60,000 bases of DNA, taken from assembly GCA_015680685.1 (NCBI GenBank), contig MNCI01004329.1:414269-474268 (forward strand), in the 5' to 3' direction. The notes beneath the pieces are model-generated. The model was not told where the DNA came from. It saw nothing but the letters and a program-made list of their open reading frames with translations, and ran no database searches. Shown piece by piece: positions 35,901 through 45,982 of the stretch. Each line of letters starts with the position of its first letter. The stretch's first letter is position 1. Made by a program: the position numbers and the translations under genes. Origin of the DNA: Gnetum montanum. Taxonomy: Eukaryota > Streptophyta > Gnetopsida > Gnetales > Gnetaceae.

Positions 35901-38203
35901 CTAAGTCAAGAGATAAACATATTAAACATTTAAATATTACTATGAAAATTCTCAAGAAACGTCAATTAAATGGAAAACTAAGGAAAAGTGAACTCTTTAA
36001 AGAAGAATTGTCATATTTGATCCATGTTATATCTAAATAAGAACTACAAGTAGATCCATCAAAAGTTAGTGTAGTTTATGAGTAATAAGAACTTAAAGAT
36101 ACTACACCAGTTCAAATTTTCTTAGGTTTAATAAATTTTATTTGATGTTTTATTAAAGATTATTATAGTTTGGTAGCCTCCCTGACTGATATTTTGCATG
36201 AAAATTGTGTGTTTAAGTTTGATGAAAGATGCAAGGAAGCTTTCGTAATACTAAAGATGCTATTAACCACAATGCCCATCTTAAGAATTCTACATGAAGA
36301 ATTATTGTTTGAAGTATCTATAGATGCTGGTAGAGTAGGGATCGATGCAGTTCTATTATAAGAAGATAAAGTGACAAGTTTTGAGTCTCATAAATTATGA
36401 GGTGTTGAGGTAAATTACTCAACCCATGATTTAGAATTATTAGTAATTATTTATGCCTTAAAGGTTTAGAGACACTATATTTGTGGTAAAATATTTATAC
36501 TAAAAACATATCATAAAAGCTTAGAATATTTGCAAAGACAACCCATCATGAACACCAGACAATGAAAATGGGTGGAATTATTGGCTAAATATAATTTTGA
36601 AATTAAATATATACTAGGAAAACAAAATATAGTTGCTAACACCCTTAGCCAGATGTGGAAGCTAATGATTAGTGTTGTGACAACTCCCATGGAAGAGGAA
36701 ATTAAGGAAAAAAATAAAAGAAGATCCTTATTTTAAGCATATTCTACCCAACATAACTTTTGAACCTCAATACAATCTCTCCTCAAAAGGCCTATTTAGG
36801 AAAGAACAAAGAGTGTGCATACTAGAGGAAAATTGGAGGCTTAAGCTATTATCTAAAGCCCATGAAGTTCCATATGCAGAACACCCTAGATATAATAAAA
36901 ATTACATAATGACACAAAAGTTTTTACCTTTGGCATGGTTTAAAAAATGATATATCTACATACATTAAAAATTACGTAACATGTCTAATGGTGAAGGTTG
37001 AACGAAAGAAAGCAAATAGATTATTATAACCTTTAGAAGTTCCAACATGGAAATCAGAAGCTGTTACTATGGATTTGATTGTGGGATTACCAATGATCAA
37101 GAAAGGCAATGATTCTACAAACACAAATGAAAATGTAGTTCAAAAATTTGTACTTGAGGTATTTCAACTACATGGATGCCCAAAATTAATCATATCAAAT
37201 AGAGATCCTATGTTTATCTCTGAATTATGGTGAAATTTCTTTAAGGAACTTGGGACTTAATTAAAAATTAGCACAATATACCACCTAGAAATAGATGGTC
37301 AAACTAAACATGTTAATTAAATACTGGAAGATATTCTATGAAGCTATGTCAAGAGTAGATCCAAAACATGGGAGAATTATACACATTTGGCTAAATTCAT
37401 TCACAACAATAATTTTCATGGATTTATACATAGACCATTTGAAGTTGTGTGTGGATAGAATTCCCAAACACCACTAACTTGGTTAGATCCAACCTTAAGA
37501 GTAGAATAGAAGGAAGAAGAAATGAAAATCAAAAAAAATAATCATTACAAGGATGAAATAAAATTTGCAAGTGACCTAGGATAAGTATAAGGGTTATGTA
37601 GATCAACATCACCTTAAGAAGGAATTCCAGTTTGGACATCAAGTATTGCTAAGAGTTAAATCCACTAAGAGTTCTCTTATGTTGGGAAGATATATGAGGT
37701 TAGCCCCCTGAATGTTATGGACCTTTTGAAGTTTTAAAACAAATTAGTAAAGTAGCCTATTGACTAGATCTTTCGGCAAATTTAAAAAATCATCCTATGT
37801 TCCATGTTAGTTTACTCAAAAAGTTTTATAAGAATGACATATCCTACGTATTAGACTAGAATACTTTACCTCTAAAATCCAAAGAAAGTTTTGAGGTTAA
37901 ACCAATTGCAATAAAGGATCGGAGAATGAAGAAATTCCATAATAAAATCATCAATGAAGTACTCATTGATTAGTGAAACTACGATAAAAAAAACTAGGAA
38001 AGCAAGAAGTTTATTCTTAATACATATCCTCAAAAAATTTTGATTGTTATGATAATGAATAATAATTATGTTCATTGATGAAATTAATAAGAAATTAATG
38101 CATAGTTTTCTTATTTAGAAATGATAATGAAGATAATAATGGAATTGAAAATAAAGAGCTTAGCAAGGATGTAATGGCTAAACAACTAAACATAGAATAA
38201 GTG
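35901..38203 (+). pseudogene. Element A, part 2: rest of RT, RNase H, integrase and chromodomain-like end
   Basis: After the TSD copy, the RT frame resumes as SRDKHIKHL ... LRKSELFKEELSYLIHVISK. RNase H follows (EVSIDAGRVGIDAVLL, NYSTHDLELLVIIYALK, YNFEIKYILGKQNIVANTL), then a badly broken integrase, and the conserved end CYGPFEVLKQISKVAY ... NHPMFHVSLLKKFY near 37715-37830. From 37890 a weak chromodomain-like stretch (IKDRRMKKFHNKIINEVLID) supports a chromovirus. It ends at 38203 with AAGTG, the TSD of element C, and continues at 45948. Confidence 0.83.
38199..38203. repeat. Target-site duplication AAGTG, left copy (element C)
   Basis: AAGTG here and at 45943-45947 flank the outer LTR ends of C exactly. 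Confidence 0.95.
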
Positions 38204-39009
38204 TGATGGGACGCAATATCGCATGGGCCACAATATCGCGTCCTTCGCTGCGATATCGCGTACGCGATATCGCAACCCGCCGCCAGTTCTATAAATAAGA
38301 GGCGACTCTCCCTTGTTTCTCCATATAGATCTAGACCTTAGCCAAACTCTTGCCATTTTTCCATTCCAGAGTTAGAATAATTTCCATGTGCCCACAGTAG
38401 GAATCCCAAAGTGAATGGATCTTTATTCGAGCAATTTTGTACCTGAGCACACACTTGTGTACGACAATAAAGACGAACTTTTGGATAAACCTTGCAGTGC
38501 ATGGACTAAGCTAAATAGGACTTTAATTATTGTTAATTGTTTAAATGCTTTCTTAAGGATTTAATCTCTCTCAATCCTCAACTCTCATAGTTAAGTGCAT
38601 TCAGTACAACCGCTTCGAGCACATGCGTTACGCTTGGTAATCCCAGTAATGAATAGCGTTTGGTAATCCTAGTAGGGTTGCAGTGGTTCAGGGTGTGAAA
38701 TGGCAAGTGGGAACAGATACTAATGCTAGGATAATTAAGGCTTAGTTAGTTAAAGCTAGTTACTTAGTCTCTTCACCCTTTCCCCTCTTAGCATAGGCAA
38801 TAAAACATAAAAGATATAAAAATCACATGCCTCAAGCTTGCTTAACCATACAACTGTGACAAATATAAGCAAGCTTGGGAGGACAACAATTGATTAACCT
38901 TAGGTGTTCCATAAGGCGTGTAGGCACTTAGTCTGCGGAGTTTGACCAAATCGTCCGTGTAATGCTCGTATTCGTATAGTTGAGTGTAGGGGTACCTTAC
39001 CACTCATCA
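38204..39009 (+). repeat. 5' LTR of element C (806 bp)
   Basis: Starts TGATGGGACGC, ends CACTCATCA. A 26-bp palindrome lies at 38249-38274 and TATAAATA at 38290-38297. A possible AATAAAG signal lies near 38467. Many differences from the 3' LTR are C-to-T or G-to-A at CpG. Confidence 0.93.
38249..38274. repeat. Perfect 26-bp palindrome in U3 of element C
   Basis: The half-site TGCGATATCGCGT is followed directly by its reverse complement; it ends 16 bp before the TATA box. The 3' LTR of C shows the same site decayed at CpGs. Confidence 0.93.
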
Positions 39010-39010
39010 T

Positions 39011-39028
39011 TGGCGCTGTTGTCGGGGA
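39011..39028 (+). promoter_or_regulatory. Primer-binding site of element C (tRNA-Asp)
   Basis: TGGCGCTGTTGTCGGGGA, one base after the LTR, complementary to plant tRNA-Asp with two mismatches. Confidence 0.88.
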
Positions 39029-39151
39029 CTAAGTTGTTTGTGTGCTAAGTAGAACATAGGAAATCATCCACATCGTTGGGAAGCTTAAACAAACACATAG
39101 GGTTAATCAGGAGAAAATTTAAACGATCAATAGCACACCGACAAGATAACA

Positions 39152-41560
39152 ATGTCTTCTTCTTCTCATAAAAGCACTTCACCACCTAGGGATTACACAA
39201 GAGACCGTCAGCGGTCTAACACACATAACCTAGATCCACCAATTCCTCAAGAGTAGCAGGTAGTATATACTCATCACAATGAGTATATACTCGATTTTAC
39301 CTTTATCCTCCATCAAGATGAACAACTACGTTGGCGAGACTTGCAAGGTAACATAGTGTTACCCCCAGATTGGGCAGTCCCTAACATGCTCCTTCGTGCT
39401 CTTGCACAGATAGACATGACACAACTATACGTTGAATACGTTGCAAGTGATTATGACACAAGGGATTACCATCCCACAATGGCGCAATATCAATAGAATG
39501 CACGGCAGGAGAGTTCCCACACATCATTGAAGGGCAAAGGCCCCCACAATGCTTCGCCTGTCATAAGAGAAATTAAGGGTGGTGAACCTATCTCAATAGG
39601 TTCTCCACAAAATGATGTTCCCCCTCCTAACGATAGTGAGGAGGTAGGGTATCAGAACCTACACTCTACGATTCACAACCCTGGTAATGATTCCCATGAA
39701 CACCAAGTGTTCGATGAGGGAACACAAACACATGACAAAGACGGGAAGTCTGATCATCATCACGATTGGGGCTGTAGCCACCAAAGAGAAGGTAAGAAAC
39801 ATCATCATGGAAATGGTTCCCCTTCCTCTTCCCCTTCATCGCACCATTCACCCTCTCCTTCCACATCAAGACGCAGTCACCAAGAGCCCAACCATGAAGA
39901 TAAGGGTAATGATAAGAAAAATGAGAGACCTTGACGAGAGAGTTGAGAGTGAGGATGAGGGCATTCTAGAGAGTCAAGGCATAGAAGGAAAAGTAGGGAA
40001 CCACATAGGCATTATAGACGTCATGAGAGAGATGACCATGATGAACCCCTACTAGCAACCCGGAGTATGCTAGACATTACGGAGGTTGTGAAAATACCTA
40101 CAAGGCACCAGAAAGATAGCCAAATCAAGAGACTAGACATGAATAATATCCCATGATTTGAGGGGGGATACAACGCTGATCCATAGAACCACTTATAGGC
40201 ATTTCATGATGCCTATGCCTTGCAAAATATTGAAAACAAGTGGAAGAAGTTAAAGTTCTTCCTTAGGACATTCATAAAAGAAGCAAAAAGTTGGTACTGG
40301 TCCTTAGAACCAGAATCCATTAGACGATGGAGTATGATGCTAGAATTGTTTAATGATAAGTACCAAACGTACTCCAGAGTGTCCAACTTGCGTAAGCAGA
40401 TCCAAGGATGGAAGCAGGGTAATCACAAATCCTTGGATGCTACCATGGGCCAATATGATGCATTGCTACATCGTTTCCCAAGCCATGGCTACGCACAACG
40501 GGATCAACTACGCCATCTCATAGATGGGCTAAGACATGAAACTAGGAGAACCCTTGGGACATATGCCCAAGGGGGATTATCTAAACTTAGGTCCCATGAA
40601 GTTCATAGGCTATTGGAGTAAGTAGCTAAGGAAGAAGGGGAGCTACGGAAAACAGAAAGCACAGAAGAGTATAACCGCGATCCTTCCCTTCAAAAGAAGG
40701 GAGTAAGATTCTGTGAGGAAGAGGATGAGTCACCACTCGAGGAGTTGATGAATAGAAAAACCTTGCCACTTCAAAAGTTAACAACCAAACTGTTGGCTAA
40801 GGTAGATTAAATGTGGGACTTCTTAGACAGTAGATTTGAAACCGTTTTGAAAATTATAGAGGAGTCTAAGGAGCGAAGTAGTGACCATGATAAGAAAAAG
40901 AGGAGAGATTCAGACCATGCACATAACAAGGGTAAGGGAAAAATGACTATCACCAATGAGGTTGTGGATTCCAATACGGATGATGACGGTGGATGAGAAA
41001 TATGCCAGTATGACCATCCTAAAGGATGCTGCCCATTAATCTCACATCTGCAAGAGTCCAAGATGTATGCACTCAACCCAAGACTTAACAAACGATAAGC
41101 ACCCCATCGGTTACCTTATCCCCAAGGTAACCCAAGGCAGTTCCACCAACTCTTAACGTATTATCCAAGTGGAACTCTGCCAAAACCTATCGAGCAACAC
41201 CAGTAGTGGCAATACCCATAATCATGGGGGATGTCGCTGCCTAGACAACAATACCCTTACCGGCAACCAGACCCGTATGGCTATTACGCACAGTAGCCGA
41301 TTTCTCCAAGTGATTCTATGGGTCACATAACCCCATAATGTCACTACCAAGTTCAGGAGTATTTTAGGACTCCTTCTCCTACAGGAGATACACCACATAC
41401 ATACCATCCTCCAAATCCATCCGCCACTCTTACGCCAAAAGTTCCACTACCACCCGCTCCAACGATGCAAGGGGAACTCCCCACTCAACCTCAGTGATGC
41501 AATGCTATGAGAGCAATAAACCTTAAACCTGCTACTTATTCTGAAAACCGCATGAAGTGA
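39152..41560 (+). pseudogene. Element C gag (one frame with stops)
   Basis: The ATG at 39152 begins MSSSSHKSTSPPRDY. Open stretches 39527-39934, 40220-40621 and 40811-40996 join with little loss into one gag: N-terminal YILDFTFILHQDEQLRWRD, a His/Ser-rich middle, RSMLDITEVVKIP, RLDMNNIP, a capsid-like core (FIKEAKSWYWSLEPESIRRW), and a zinc-knuckle-like ICQYDHPKGCCP near 41010 with its first Cys lost. A Pro/Gln-rich tail follows. Several stops replace residues that G retains: NIPRFEGG has Arg in G and TGA here; DPQTHLQ has Gln in G and TAG here. Both fit C-to-T decay. Confidence 0.87.
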
Positions 41561-41873
41561 AGAACTTTCTTCAAAACCAAAAGCCCAAACAAGCTCTCAC
41601 AACCACAAGCAGTTGAGTTTGTGAACGCTCCTCCATCGAATAAGGCTTTGGAGCTCCCTTCAAACCAACAACAGAGGCCAACGCATACGGTTATGTTAAC
41701 ACATATCGTTATTGACTGGATGAAGATAGGCCACCTTCCCAGGAAACTCTTTGACCCTGGGAGTCCCTTAATCTACCTCCAAGTCGCTAGGAATGAACCA
41801 TGTAAGGCTCTTCTTGACTTAGGTTCTGGAGTCAACTTAATATTGCAAGAAATGTATAAAGCTTAGAACCTAC

Positions 41874-42598
41874 TGATGAGACACGACTTGCACTAGGCCG
41901 CGATATCACGTCTTACCCTGCGATATCGCGTCCCGCCGCCATATCTATAAATAAGAGGCGACACTCCCTTCATTTCAAAATCCTGGCTAGTGTAGCGAAG
42001 CTCTGGCAGATTGATCACTCCAGAGTTAGAATTTTTCCCCATGTGCCCGCAGTAGGAGTCCTAGAGTGAACGACTCTTTATTCGAGNNNNNNNNNNNNNN
42101 NNNNNNNNNNNNNNNNNNNNNNNNNNNNNNNNNNNNNNNNNNNNNNNNNNNNNNNNNNNNNNNNNNNNNNNNNNNNNNNNNNNNNNNNNNNNNNNNNNNN
42201 NNNNNNNNNNNNNNNNNNNNNNNNNNNNNNNNNNNNNNNNNNNNNNNNNNNNNNNNNNNNNNNNNNNNNNNNAGTTGCATAGTTCAGGGTGTGTCCGGTA
42301 AGTGGGAACGGATGCTGACGCTAGTTAATTTAGACTTAGATAGTTAGAGTTAGTTTAGTTTCTCAACCCTTCCTTTTGATAGCATAGGAGATAAGCCGAA
42401 AATACCAAAAAAATCACATACCTCAGACTTGCTTAACCATACACCGTGACACATACAAGCAAGCCTGGGAAGACAACGAACGATTAACCCCAAGTGTTTC
42501 TTGTGGCGTTAAGGCATTTAGTCTGCGGAGTTCGATCGGATCGCGCGTGTACGCTCGTATTCGTATGGTGGAGTGTAGGGGTACCTCGCCACTCATCA
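41874..42598 (+). repeat. LTR D inside element C, with assembly gap (apparent solo LTR)
   Basis: Starts TGATGAGACACG, ends CACTCATCA, flanked by CCTAC (41869-41873 and 42599-42603). TATAAATA at 41946-41953. It is close to the C LTRs but distinct. Ns at 42087-42272 replace the middle. As it stands this is a solo LTR, but the gap lies where a collapsed full element would also be misjoined. Confidence 0.85.
42087..42272. other. Assembly gap (186 N)
   Basis: Unknown bases inside LTR D. The aligned part of the C LTR is about 250 bp, so the gap length is not exact. Confidence 0.95.
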
Positions 42599-43170
42599 CC
42601 TACCCCCACTCAAGAAGAGAAATATTCAATTAGAGCTAGTTGACCAATCCATCACTGTCCCTTTGGGACTTGTGGAGGACATTGTTACCACTGTGTGTGG
42701 TTGGTCATACCCAACTGATTTCCTAGTGATAGAAGTCAACAGTAATAAAGGGGGCTTCCCAATTATAATGGGGAGGGCATGGCTAAGTACCATAAACGTA
42801 TGCTTAGGAATCCGTGATCTTTCCTTGGAAATATCTAAGGAAAACATTTATGGAAAGATCGAGAAGAAGAAAGTTCCATGCATCACATACAGTGATACAG
42901 AGGGTAATGGCATATAGTAATGCTTAGCATCTCCTGCATGCAACTGGTGTGCTCAGGATGTTAACCTACAAAAGTTCCTATATGTAGCAACCACACAAAA
43001 AGAGAACACCCAGTGGTTGACAACTAATCAAGAGAGCAACCCAACATGCATGGAACTAACTAGGGGAACAACTTGCAACCACAACGAAAGCATAGACACA
43101 GTGGAATATGAGCGTCGCCAACTTCCACCCCTTAATCTAAAAACATTAATTGGAAGACGTTAGACACTTC

Positions 43171-45142
43171 TAAAAAATTCAAATAGGCGCTCATTATTTC
43201 GGATCTCTCCCTTTCAATTCAATCATGGGGGAGATGGCCACCTATGCTGATCATTTGAGGCCCTTAGTTCTTTTTAAGTTTTTGTTTTACACATTTTTTG
43301 TGTTACACATTTTTGTTTTACAAATTTCTTAACTCTTTCTATTTTTTTTTTGTTTTACAACATCATTATACTCTTTCATTTCTTTGTGTATTTGTTTATT
43401 TGGTTTTGTTTTGTTAAGTTTTTCACTTAATGAGTGCTCCATTGATGGTAGTATGAACTGTAATCCATTGATTACTAATGTTTGGTTTTTACCTTTAAGT
43501 TACAATGTTGATACTAAGGTATTGTTCTTTTGATATAATAGGTAATGAGTTCACTTGATCCATACATCCATAAATTTCTATGGTCTCTCTCGGCTTGGAA
43601 CGGTACAGTCACCTTTCTCAATAATAAGAACTATAAACGAATCGGTGATTGGGTATTTCTCAAACTAAGGAAGGACTCAAGGATTGAAAAGGATGTGGCT
43701 TTAAGGGAACTTGATGCGTTTGTGTTGGCCATTCTCTTGGGTGCTTGGATGTTTTTTTCTTGAGTTTTCTTTCCATTCCGACGTTACCACATTATCAGGA
43801 AGCTGAGCAAATAAAAATAATAAGTCTTTGCATGGTGCGGTTCTCACGCAAAAACATAAAAAAAAAATAGTGAGAATTCAAAGCACACCCCTTAGACGAA
43901 ATAATCATTTGGGCTACAAGCACTGGTTATGGAACTAAAATAAACATGTTCCCTCTAACTAAAGCCCTTCTTGCTTCCTATTCTCTCCTCCTTCGTTTCG
44001 TCAAAATGGTGGTGGCTCTTTGGTGAAGGCATTATTGTTACTTCAAGTGGATGTATTGGCTGAATGCATTAATGCGAAGCCACTAAATGTGGTTTGTTTG
44101 AGGCCAGACTTGGAATGGGATCTACTAGGTCACATTAATCATTAAATACGCAAGGGACTATACACACCCTTGTTCCTGAGACTCCATTCCATTCTCTTCT
44201 TTCCATCCTTCTTTCCCCATTTATCACCTCATTGCCGATTGTATCAGTAGTCCATATCTTGGCGGATGCATTGTTCTCTTTTTAGTAAATTATCGTGGTT
44301 AAGACTTTAACTCTTGTTTCCAAATTACATTCTTAGAGCCTACGAACTCTTTGAATGTGGGTTTATCAAGGCATTAAGGGCATGAGCCTACTTTGGGGAG
44401 GACCCACTGGTATTCCTATTTGGTGCACCAATTAAATTCTTTCTCTTAACATTTTTTGCAGTCAACTTTATTTTGTTCATTTCCATCTTGACATCCCTTT
44501 CATCGATGTTACAATTGTCTCTTTTTCTTCATCCTTCTTATTCCTTCTCTTTTTCCATTCTCTCGTTACCGGAGGTTTGCGATTAGTCCTGGGGGTCCTG
44601 GTCCAATTTTTTCGATTTTCTCCCAACCCGTACACCTTAGGTAGTCATCATTAGTATATCTCCAAAATCTGCATTAGCCATACCATAACTCAATCAATGG
44701 ACCTTTCACCGAAGCAAGGTATCAACTACATTATGATTCATTTACCCTTGCTAATATAAGATTGTGTTGTATGTGTAGATGACAATCATGCAACAATGGA
44801 TTGGACCTAGAGGGAACACTTGGAATGGATCAGTGCTGAAGCAACTATGCAAGGAGCAAGATCGATGGTGCACTTATGGATGGACAATGAAAGGCACAAT
44901 CTTGGCATTGGCAGCAGTAGATTTCTTCTCTCTTCTCTCTCAACTGCCAAATAAGGCATGATGTCAAATGTATAAAGTGTTCACTCTTGTTGTCATGAAC
45001 ACCAATTTTGTCATGTTCTGTAATGATGATCCATTCACATGTCATCCCATTCACCATTAGTTCCATTCAAGTCAATAATCCCATACCTTCCCAATATTTT
45101 GTAAGGAACACGAGGACAAGTTTTTATTCAGTCATGGGGGTA
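43171..45142 (+). other. Element C 3' region: internal purine tract, two small ORFs with acceptor-like sites, 3' polypurine tract
   Basis: The internal purine tract AATCATGGGGGAGATGG lies at 43221-43237. TTCTTTTGATATAATAG ends just before a 72-codon ORF (43545-43763) whose end is hydrophobic (FVLAILLGAWMFF). A second acceptor-like TTGTATGTGTAG precedes a 60-codon ORF (44779-44961). H has counterparts of both. The region ends GTCATGGGGGTA before the 3' LTR. Function unknown; position fits where Athila-type elements carry an env-like gene. Confidence 0.6.
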
Positions 45143-45942
45143 TGATGGGATGTAATATCGCATGGGCTGTGATATCGCGTACGTGATATTGTATACGAGA
45201 TATCGCAACCTACCACCAATTCTATAAATAAGAGGCAGCTCTCCCTTGTTTCTCCATCTATATCTAGACCTTAGCCAAACTCTTGTCATTTTTCTATTCC
45301 AGAGTTAGAATAATTTCCATGTGCCCACAGTAGGAGTCCCAAAGTGAACGGATCTTTATTCGGTCAATTCTATACCTGAGCACACGATTATGTACGACAA
45401 TAAAGATGAATTTTTGGATAAACCTTGCAGTGCATGGACTAAGCTAAATAGGACTTTAATTATTGTTAATTGTTTAAATGTTTTCTTAAGGACTTAATCT
45501 TTCTCAACCCTCAACTCTCATAGTTAAGTGCATTCAGTACGACCACTTCGAGCACGTGCGTTACGCTTGGTAATCCCAGTAACGAATAGCGTTTGGTAAT
45601 CCCAATAGCATTGCATTGGTTCAGGGTGTGAAACGGCAAGTGGGAACGAATACTAATGCTAGGATAATTAAGGCTTAATTAGTTAAAGCTAGTTACTTAG
45701 TCTCTTCACCCTTTCCTCTCTTAGCATAGGTGATAAAACATAAAAGATATAAAAATCACATGCCTCAAGCTTGCTTAACCATACAACCGTGACAAATACA
45801 AGCAAGCTTGGGAGGACACCAATTCATTAACCTTAGGTGTTCCGTAAGGCATGTAGGCACTTAGTCTGCGGAGTTCGACCAGATCGCGTGTGTAACGCTC
45901 GTATTCGTATAGTTGAGTGTAGGGGTACCTCGCCACTCATCA
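45143..45942 (+). repeat. 3' LTR of element C (800 bp)
   Basis: Starts TGATGGGATGT, ends CACTCATCA, followed by TSD AAGTG. TATAAATA at 45223-45230. Confidence 0.93.
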
Positions 45943-45947
45943 AAGTG

Positions 45948-45982
45948 CTTATGGATGAGCTAGAATCTTAAGGAGAGTATAT
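45948..45982 (+). other. Element A, part 3: 3' end with polypurine tract
   Basis: Resumes A sequence after the TSD copy and ends with TTAAGGAGAGTATAT, a likely polypurine tract before the 3' LTR candidate. Confidence 0.55.

Larger units (their letters stand above)
41561..43170 (+). pseudogene. Element C protease, interrupted by LTR D
   Basis: Left part, to 41873: NEPCKALLDLGSGVNLI. Right part, from 42604: PPLKKRNIQLELVDQSITVP, LVEDIVTTVCGWSYPTDFL and FPIIMGRAWLSTI. Removing D with one copy of CCTAC restores the frame, giving A-stop-NLPPLKKRNIQL; the stop TAG stands where B and G have TGG (Trp). After about 42917 a poorly conserved linker ends at KTLIGR near 43160. Confidence 0.85.
38204..45942 (+). 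mobile_element. Element C: OTA-clade Ty3/gypsy element with gag and protease only (7.7 kb)
   Basis: LTRs at 38204-39009 and 45143-45942, perfect TSD AAGTG and a tRNA-Asp PBS. Gag and protease are nearly collinear with B and G. After the protease linker (about 43165) the sequence jumps directly to the 3' region that in B follows integrase, so RT, RNase H and integrase are missing. It either lost them or belongs to a non-autonomous lineage. LTR D sits inside its protease. Confidence 0.93.

Noticed and set aside
42026-42347. ORFs across the first N run
   Set aside because: Frames through unknown bases; the sequence is LTR.
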